This document shows, piece by piece, positions 59,215 through 64,000 of a stretch of 64,000 nucleotides of DNA (positions are counted from its first letter, which is position 1; every line of letters starts with the position of its first letter). Below the pieces are notes generated by a model. The model was not told where the DNA came from and made no database searches. It worked only from the letters and a program-made list of their open reading frames with translations. The translations under genes were made by a program, and so were the position numbers. Source of the DNA: Microbacterium proteolyticum (lineage in GTDB: Bacteria; Actinomycetota; Actinomycetes; Actinomycetales; Microbacteriaceae); NCBI RefSeq assembly GCF_030818075.1, contig NZ_JAUSZZ010000001.1:496001-560000 (forward strand). The letters are read 5' to 3'.

Positions 59215-59664
59215 GTGGACGACAGCAGCGCAGCTCTGGCCGACGCCGATGTGGCTGCACTCCTGCGGATCCAGCGCGCGGCCTACCAGGTGGAAGCGGG
59301 TCTGATCGGTGATGAGCGCATTCCTGCTCTTCATGAGACTGAGGTGGACCTGCGCGCTGCCGCGCTCTGGTGGATCGTGGATCGCGATAGCAGCGGGTCA
59401 ATCAGGGGTGCAATCGCATTCCACGTTGAGGACGATGAGGTGGATATCCACCGGTTGGTGGTCGATCCCACGTCCCACCGACTCGGTATCGGACGTCGAC
59501 TCGTCCGCGACGCGATGACTCACGGGTCCCGCATCGTCGTGTCGACCGGACTTCTGAATGGGCCGGCTCGAAACCTTTACGAAGGCTTGGCGTTCACGCA
59601 TGTGGGCGATCGCGAAGTGATCCCTGGCCTCTGGGTCAGTGATTACCGCTGGGAGCGTCCCTAA
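59215..59664 (+). CDS. GNAT-family N-acetyltransferase
   Basis: 149 residues. IQRAAYQVEAGLIG, a central IRGAIAFHVEDDEVDIHRLVVDPTSHRLGIGRRLVRDAM (acetyl-CoA loop HRLGIGRR) and C-terminal NLYEGLAFTHVGDREVIPGLWVSDY. It has a standard GNAT fold; the acceptor is unknown. GATAGT six bases before the GTG is a leaderless-type -10. A decayed palindrome of the local family follows its stop. Confidence 0.85.
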   Translation: MDDSSAALADADVAALLRIQRAAYQVEAGLIGDERIPALHETEVDLRAAALWWIVDRDSSGSIRGAIAFHVEDDEVDIHRLVVDPTSHRLGIGRRLVRDAMTHGSRIVVSTGLLNGPARNLYEGLAFTHVGDREVIPGLWVSDYRWERP

Positions 59665-59729
59665 GCGAGCGAAACGGATTGGTTCCGCACCACTACTGGC
59701 TACGCCGTGCTCGAGCCCGCGTGCAGCGA

Positions 59730-60191
59730 CTAATCGCGGTCAGGACCGTTGTACGCGGCGTCATAGGCCGTCTGAGAAATGGAGTTTCTCCACGAGAAGA
59801 ACTCATGACCGGACTCGGCCCATGATCCATTTGCGTTGTAGAACGCCTGTTCATCGCGTTCATGCTTCTGCCAGCTCTCCTCGTACTGCGCGGAATCGGT
59901 AACTCTGACCACGGAGACCACCGAGCCCCAAGGAAAAAATGTGCCGCGGCTTTCGTCAAGGTCGGCATCCTCGACTTTGCTGCTGTCGCCCTCGAACAAG
60001 GGCATGCACCGGCCACCGTGGCTGTGCACGTGCAGTCCTACTTGATCGGCGAAGACCACTCGACCCTGCAGTCCATTGCGGTCGAGATTCAGGCGCGCGC
60101 GTTCCTCTTCGTCACGAACGAAGGGATACGCCTCCTCGGTTAGGACCACATTGACGACATCTCCCCGAGACAAAAATTCCGCTACGCCCAT
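59730..60191 (-). CDS. hypothetical soluble protein (153 aa)
   Basis: 153 residues, acidic and rich in aromatic residues in its second half (SVVRVTDSAQYEESWQKHERDEQAFYNANGSWAESGHEFFSWRNS). The N-terminal half looks like a beta-rich domain (RGDVVNVVLTEEAYPFVRDEEERARLNLDRNGLQGRVVFADQVGLHVH). I do not recognise a family. GGAGG seven bases before the ATG is one of the best ribosome-binding sites in the window. It is in the GC-lower, island-like end. Confidence 0.65.
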   Translation of the reverse strand: MGVAEFLSRGDVVNVVLTEEAYPFVRDEEERARLNLDRNGLQGRVVFADQVGLHVHSHGGRCMPLFEGDSSKVEDADLDESRGTFFPWGSVVSVVRVTDSAQYEESWQKHERDEQAFYNANGSWAESGHEFFSWRNSISQTAYDAAYNGPDRD

Positions 60192-60924
60192 TGCATCCTC
60201 CTAGTCCAGGTGACCTGCACGCCGCGAAGGGCGAACCTGTCACCTCATCAGCTCAGGGTCATACTGAAGCACGGAGCACTTGCCCGCGTCGACCGCCCCG
60301 GCCCGAACTAATCGGTTCGCACCGCGCACCTCGCACCAGCCGGGGAAGCCGTTAGCGGCGCGACACGCCGCCCGTTTGCGAACCGGTCGGTCTCTCTTGC
60401 CGTATGGTTAACGCACTCCATCGGATTGAGTCCGGAGGAGGCTGCGACGGGCGAAACGCCTGAAGCGGATACTCAACCGGATTGAGTCTGGAAGAGGAGC
60501 AACACCCCACGCAACCGGCGAAACGCTGGAAGCGGATACTCAACCGGATTGAGTCCGGAAGAGGAGCTACACCTACGTAACCGGCGCGATGCTGGGAGCG
60601 GACACTCAACACCCTCGTAACTGGCGAGATGCTGGGAACGACCAACGAGTGAGGGCGCGATGCCCGCACATCATCATTTTGAGGCGCGATGCCCGGATGA
60701 TGTGCAAGATTGCCACTTCGGGCGGGACCCGAGGTGGCCAAGTGGACGGCACCGGGAGTGCCGGAAGCAACCGGCGAGCACAACGGATGTTCGGAAATCT
60801 ACGTGTCCCCAGGAGGACGCTACGTAGTCCGAACTCCGCGGGCTCTTATGCCGGTAAATATTCTCGACTTACGCAACCGTCTACCATCAACGCCTGTCCT
60901 GGCTGGCGCTAGTTGGGAGACGCG
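60192..60924. repeat. gene-free interval with iteron-like repeats and a stem-loop
   Basis: Three ~63-bp units start at 60423, 60479 and 60546, with a decayed fourth part to about 60640. Each is headed by a near-palindrome ACTCAACCGGATTGAGTC (60415-60432, 60471-60488, 60538-60555). Farther on, GGCGCGATGCCCG occurs twice (60654, 60683), and GCACATCATC (60666-60675) pairs with GATGATGTGC (60696-60705). Two decayed CGATCGG palindromes lie near 60304 and 60377. No gene is visible. Confidence 0.75.
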
Positions 60925-61086
60925 ATGCTCGACGTCGCTTCATTGGCGGTGGATCTCTCACCGGCCGCAATTATTGTCAGCTTGCTCGGTCTGCCGATTG
61001 TGTACGTGGCGGCCTTCAATACAGGCCCTGTCGGCAAAACCGCACGCGAAGTGTTGGCGATGTTCCTCCGCCGCCCCCCAAAATGA
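60925..61086 (+). CDS. small membrane peptide (53 aa)
   Basis: ATG at 60925 follows GGGAGA at a good distance. The 53-residue peptide has one hydrophobic helix (AAIIVSLLGLPIVYVAAF) and a basic C-terminus (MFLRRPPK). No family is recognised. It lies just beyond the iteron-like repeats and may belong to the same element. Confidence 0.5.
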   Translation: MLDVASLAVDLSPAAIIVSLLGLPIVYVAAFNTGPVGKTAREVLAMFLRRPPK

Positions 61087-61178
61087 CACGCTGCACCATC
61101 CTCGGAGCCCCCTGCGCAACGTTCTGACAGGTCACGCAACCCGTGGACGCACACAGCCTCCGGTGCGATGGTGTGCGC

Positions 61179-61427
61179 ATGTCTCAGAAGCGGTCGAAGC
61201 TCGCTCAGGCGGCGTTGGTGTCTAACGGCATGGTGTGGTTCGGTGCGTCGTTCATGCTCTTCGCGATCGCGGCGGAGCAGACGGCGGCGGTGTTCGCCGG
61301 CACGTGGCTGAACGTGCTCGGGTGGGCGATCATCCTTCTCGTCGCCGCGGGCCTGGCCGTCGTCGGCGTCATCGAGAACGTCAACATTCGCGCGGGCAAG
61401 AAGTACAAGCCGCGGCCGCGCAGCTGA
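61179..61427 (+). CDS. small two-helix membrane protein (82 aa)
   Basis: ATG 61179 (MSQKRSKLAQAALVSNGMVW); in-frame GTG 61143 is an alternative. Two hydrophobic segments (GMVWFGASFMLFAIAA and WLNVLGWAIILLVAAGLAVVGVI) and a basic tail (RAGKKYKPRPRS). The function is unknown. Similar short membrane proteins are frequent on actinobacterial plasmids and islands. Confidence 0.65.
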   Translation: MSQKRSKLAQAALVSNGMVWFGASFMLFAIAAEQTAAVFAGTWLNVLGWAIILLVAAGLAVVGVIENVNIRAGKKYKPRPRS

Positions 61428-61528
61428 CCGTGCTCGAGCGGGGAACCCGCGACCCTCGTTGGAGGGGGGTCGAGGGGGTCTCCCCCTCGTGCGGGGCCGG
61501 CCCGGTCAGGGTCGGCCCGCCGCCATGC

Positions 61529-61753
61529 TCAGAGCGTGAGCGTGTGCAGCACCGTCGCCGCGGTGCCCGTCGGGGTGCCGTAGTCCGTGGCGTGCAGCGT
61601 CGCGGCCCGGTTGGTGATGAGGTCGAGCGCGACAAGCTCTTCTTCTGACTCGTCGGTCATGTCGCCGGGTTCGTCCTCCCATTCGCGCAGAACGCGCCCG
61701 GCGACGTCGACCACGCGCCACAGCCCCCATACGTGAGCGACTGGACCGGTCAT
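61529..61753 (-). CDS. hypothetical small protein, coupled downstream gene
   Basis: 74 residues (VAHVWGLWRVVDVAGRVLREW, then an acidic DEPGDMTDESEEELVALDLIT). There are no membrane segments. Its ATG overlaps the stop of the upstream gene in a TAATG arrangement, so it depends on translation of that gene. I do not recognise it. It is part of the ParB-like gene cluster. Confidence 0.6.
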   Translation of the reverse strand: MTGPVAHVWGLWRVVDVAGRVLREWEDEPGDMTDESEEELVALDLITNRAATLHATDYGTPTGTAATVLHTLTL

Positions 61754-61947
61754 TAGGTAAACACCAGGGCGGTCGCGGTGGGCCAGCCGTGCGCGGCCGC
61801 GGCGACGATGAGCGCGTGCGCGGCCGCGGCGATCCGGTCGACGTCGCCGGATGCCGTGGCGGCGTTAACGGCGGCTTCCGCCTCGCGCAGCGCCGCGGTG
61901 TGTCCCCACACGTCGACGTCGACGGCGGGTGTCGTGGTGGTGGTCAT
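61753..61947 (-). CDS. hypothetical small helical protein (64 aa)
   Basis: MTTTTTPAVDVDVWGHTAALREAEAAVNAATASGDVDRIAAAAHALIVAAAAHG: an Ala-rich two-helix hairpin. AGGAAGGCGCACC precedes the ATG at 61947. It lies 127 bases downstream of the ParB-like gene in the same direction and overlaps the next gene by one base. No known family. Confidence 0.65.
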   Translation of the reverse strand: MTTTTTPAVDVDVWGHTAALREAEAAVNAATASGDVDRIAAAAHALIVAAAAHGWPTATALVFT

Positions 61948-62074
61948 GGTGCGCCTTCCTGTGCAGCTGAGGGTGATGCCGCGGGGTGAGAAAGAGGGTG
62001 AGAAAAGGGGGTGATGCGGCAGGGTGATGCCGCGGGTGACGGGGACCGGCGTGAGCCGGTCCCCGTCCGGTTGG

Positions 62075-63472
62075 TCAGGCGAGGCCCGCGGCTTCGGCGG
62101 GGGTGGTGTCGCCGGTGACGATCTGCTCGACCGGGGAGAGGGTGTATCCCCACGCGGCGAGCTGGCGGAACAGCGCGGCGGCGCGCTCGTCGCCGCGTCG
62201 CCACGATTCCTTACTGGTGTTGGACTCAGCCCCGGCGAGAACGACCGCCAGGGCCACCAGGCGGGCCTTGCCGGGGTTGGCCTCCACCAGCGCGGCCAGG
62301 GCGTCGGTGCGGAAACCGGAGGGCCGCTCGACGCCCAGGAACGTGTGCGCGAGGTCATTGCCGCCCGACATCGCGGACGACACCGAGAACCGGTGAGCGG
62401 TCAGGCCCAGCGCGATCACCCGGTCAGCGTCCTTCGGCAGCGTCTTGCGAGACAGGAACGTCGCGATCCATTCGCGGCGCACCGTCTCAGCGGCGTTCCA
62501 CGCCTTGTTGTTGGCGATGAGCGCCTTGCGCTCGGCGGAGCGCTCCACGCGCTCTTCCTCGATCTGCTCCGCGGTCAGCGGCTCGGCGGGCACGTCGCTG
62601 GGGTAGGCGAAGACGAAACCGGCCCCGGTGGGGTCCTGCACGAGGTACGTCGCATTGATTTCGCCGTAGTAGTTCACCTCGATCAGCACCCCGCGCGCCG
62701 GGACGGCGGCGATGTGCTGGGCGGTGACCTGCTCGCCCTCCGCGGTGCGGAGCTTGCGAAGGATCACCCACGAGCTTTCCTCCCCGTACGCCTCGCCACG
62801 GGTGAGCACCTGAAACCCGTTGTCGATGTGTTCCTGCTCGACGGCGGCGAGGTTGGCCTTTTCCGCGGCGTCGTCGCGGAGGCTCTGCGCGGTGTGCTCG
62901 AACTGGGTCGGGTCGGTGGTGGCGACCTCGATCAGGTGCGCACGGGCGTCGGCGTCGTCCTCGAACTCCAACAGCACCGCGGCCTGGTCGAGCGTCAGCG
63001 CGTGCTCGTGGAGAGCGGACGTGACCGTGGCGGACTCCGCGACGGCGAGCCCCTTCTTCACCGCGTCGGTCTTGGTGCCGGTGCGCTTGGCGGTCTGCGC
63101 GGCGCTGATGCCCTCAAACGCCAGCTGCGCCCACGCGGCGGTGCGATCCGCGGTGCTGAGGTCGGCGCGCTGGTCGTTCTCGATGATCTGCTGAATGATC
63201 CGGTCCGCGGTGGTGTCGTCGCCCTCCACCACGTAGACGGGGACGGTAGGCACCTCGGCCTCGCGGGCTGCGAGGGTGCGGCGCTGACCAGCGCGGACGA
63301 TGACGTTTCCGTGCTCGTCGCGGCGGGCGAGAATCGGGGTGATGACGCCGTTCTCGCGGATCGACGCGATGAAATCCTTCGTCACGGGAGCGCTGGTGCG
63401 CACGTTCGCCTCGATGACGAGGGTGGTCGGGTCGATGTGCTCGATGGTCCCGGTTCCGGTGGTGATGCTCAC
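62075..63472 (-). CDS. ParB/Spo0J-like nuclease-domain DNA-binding protein
   Basis: 465 residues. N-terminal ParB domain (IDPTTLVIEANVRTSAPVTKDFIASIRENGVITPILARRDEHGNVIVRAGQRRTLAAREAEVPTVPVYVV), where GERR reads GQRR. An HTH region follows (AQLAFEGISAAQTAKRTGTKTDAVKKGLAVAES). A long C-terminal domain has no assignment. Such proteins without a neighbouring ParA are common on actinobacterial plasmids and integrative elements. GTG 63472 follows AAGGAG. Two tiny genes follow in the same direction. Confidence 0.88.
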   Translation of the reverse strand: MSITTGTGTIEHIDPTTLVIEANVRTSAPVTKDFIASIRENGVITPILARRDEHGNVIVRAGQRRTLAAREAEVPTVPVYVVEGDDTTADRIIQQIIENDQRADLSTADRTAAWAQLAFEGISAAQTAKRTGTKTDAVKKGLAVAESATVTSALHEHALTLDQAAVLLEFEDDADARAHLIEVATTDPTQFEHTAQSLRDDAAEKANLAAVEQEHIDNGFQVLTRGEAYGEESSWVILRKLRTAEGEQVTAQHIAAVPARGVLIEVNYYGEINATYLVQDPTGAGFVFAYPSDVPAEPLTAEQIEEERVERSAERKALIANNKAWNAAETVRREWIATFLSRKTLPKDADRVIALGLTAHRFSVSSAMSGGNDLAHTFLGVERPSGFRTDALAALVEANPGKARLVALAVVLAGAESNTSKESWRRGDERAAALFRQLAAWGYTLSPVEQIVTGDTTPAEAAGLA

Positions 63473-63933
63473 GATGGTTTCTCCTTGATCGGTGTGCGAT
63501 CATGAAGGCGACGGGTCCCGTGGTACTTCCATTACTACGGGGCTTTTGTCGTCTTCCAGATCGTTTTTCTTTGCCTCTCCGGCGAGTGAAAACCAACTGA
63601 GCGGAGGCGGCGGAGTGACGTCTTTCTCGGGCGAAATAAGGGAGCTTGCGACCGCGTCCGAGAAAGACGGCACGTAGCCGATGGAGCGAAGTAGGTTGAA
63701 ACCGCGGAGAGGTGAAGAAAACGGGGAAACCGGGCCGCGTAGCGGCTCGCTCCGGCGGTGCTCCGTCACCGCTGCGCGGGCGGAGCTCGCGCCCCGCCGC
63801 AGGCGGAACACCGGGGAGCGTGAGGGAACGCCCCTCACCGGCCGGCCTCGGCCGGACCACGCCCCTCCCCCGCGAAACTGCCGGCGTCGTCGGGCGACGA
63901 ACTGATAGCCGTTCGTGCCCCACAATCGTGCTG
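63473..63933. other. structured non-coding region, possible transfer or replication region
   Basis: CGTCTTTCTCGG (63619-63630) is repeated inverted as CCGAGAAAGACG (63658-63669). The rest is GC-rich with many short inverted repeats (for example around GGCCGGCCTCGGCCGG near 63839). Open frames here have no recognisable product or codon pattern. An oriT- or ori-like role is a guess from position next to the ParB-like gene. Confidence 0.35.
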
Positions 63934-64000
63934 TGGACCCCGACCAGCGCAGCAACGCCAAGAGCCCGAACGGCACGGTCACGAGAGTGCGGTGGTGGCG
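63934..64000 (+). CDS. possible leaderless gene start, truncated by window edge
   Basis: GTG at 63934 opens a frame (VDPDQRSNAKSPNGTVTRVR) that runs off the window. CACAAT at 63922-63927 lies six bases upstream, matching the leaderless geometry seen for many genes here. Only 22 codons are visible, so the product is unknown. Confidence 0.3.

Noticed and set aside
58849..60391. Integron cassette array (attC sites)
   Set aside because: The palindromes lack the conserved attC core bases and are perfect rather than imperfect; no integron integrase is in view and one of the genes is in opposite orientation.
63500..63982. 160-codon minus-strand frame beside the ParB-like gene
   Set aside because: Its composition looks like a translated non-coding region with inverted repeats; no ribosome-binding site and no recognisable domain.

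Overview
The window is very GC-rich, gene-dense DNA from an actinobacterium. Codon use, the recurrent GGATGCC-type bias, many GTG starts, many apparently leaderless genes and families such as DUF7882 and DUF6458 suggest a Microbacteriaceae member, most likely Microbacterium. This is inferred from sequence style; no rRNA or marker gene is present. I found no tRNA, rRNA, CRISPR array, integrase or transposase.

Layout. 1-3.2 kb: 5' end of a cyanase gene divergent from a PAS-AraC regulator, a GNAT acetyltransferase and an orphan folate-reductase-like protein. 3.3-24.1 kb: a purine/ureide catabolism supercluster. It holds a PNPOx-like flavoprotein and xanthine dehydrogenase (FAD subunit plus a fused 2Fe-2S/molybdenum subunit). 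After an inserted block (MarR regulator, small paralogues, PhzF-like protein) comes a minus-strand operon: NCS1 permease, hydantoin/allantoin racemase, allantoinase, formamidase-like hydrolase, AtzH-amidase fusion, ureidoglycine aminotransferase and allantoate amidohydrolase. On the plus strand are an XRE-cupin regulator, OHCU decarboxylase, hydroxyisourate hydrolase and the FAD urate hydroxylase HpxO. Together they would take xanthine through urate, HIU, OHCU, allantoin, allantoate and ureidoglycine to oxalurate and glycine. Two TGTGAA-N8-TTCACA palindromes, 52 bp apart, sit between the permease and the regulator.

24.5-34.8 kb: an ArsR-arsenate reductase fusion, a DUF6458 protein coupled to a pseudokinase, APC and MFS transporters, a SpoIIE-type phosphatase, apt, a repeat array, and a GH13 alpha-glucosidase with its LacI regulator and operator. 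34.9-45.4 kb: a ten-gene minus-strand operon for an unidentified sugar or polyol: split transketolase, FGGY kinase, two SDR dehydrogenases, ribose-type ABC importer, a RibB paralogue and a SorC regulator, ending in a strong terminator. 46-58.6 kb: a septum-formation-type membrane protein, a FAD oxidoreductase, an M20 amidohydrolase, a second sugar ABC importer, a zinc metallopeptidase, a copper locus (YcnI plus a frameshifted copC) and a WS/DGAT-like acyltransferase.

58.6-64 kb looks different: small orphan genes separated by a perfect palindrome family, an iteron-like repeat array, an orphan ParB-like protein with two tiny coupled genes, and a structured non-coding region. This resembles a plasmid-like or integrated element.

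The window is also rich in short dispersed repeats. A 63-bp repeat forms an array at 31.3-31.9 kb and also occurs, in frame, inside the xanthine dehydrogenase linker. A 40-bp GTGGCCCCGGGGCCAC-type repeat occurs at three loci and has been absorbed into the 3' end of the racemase gene.
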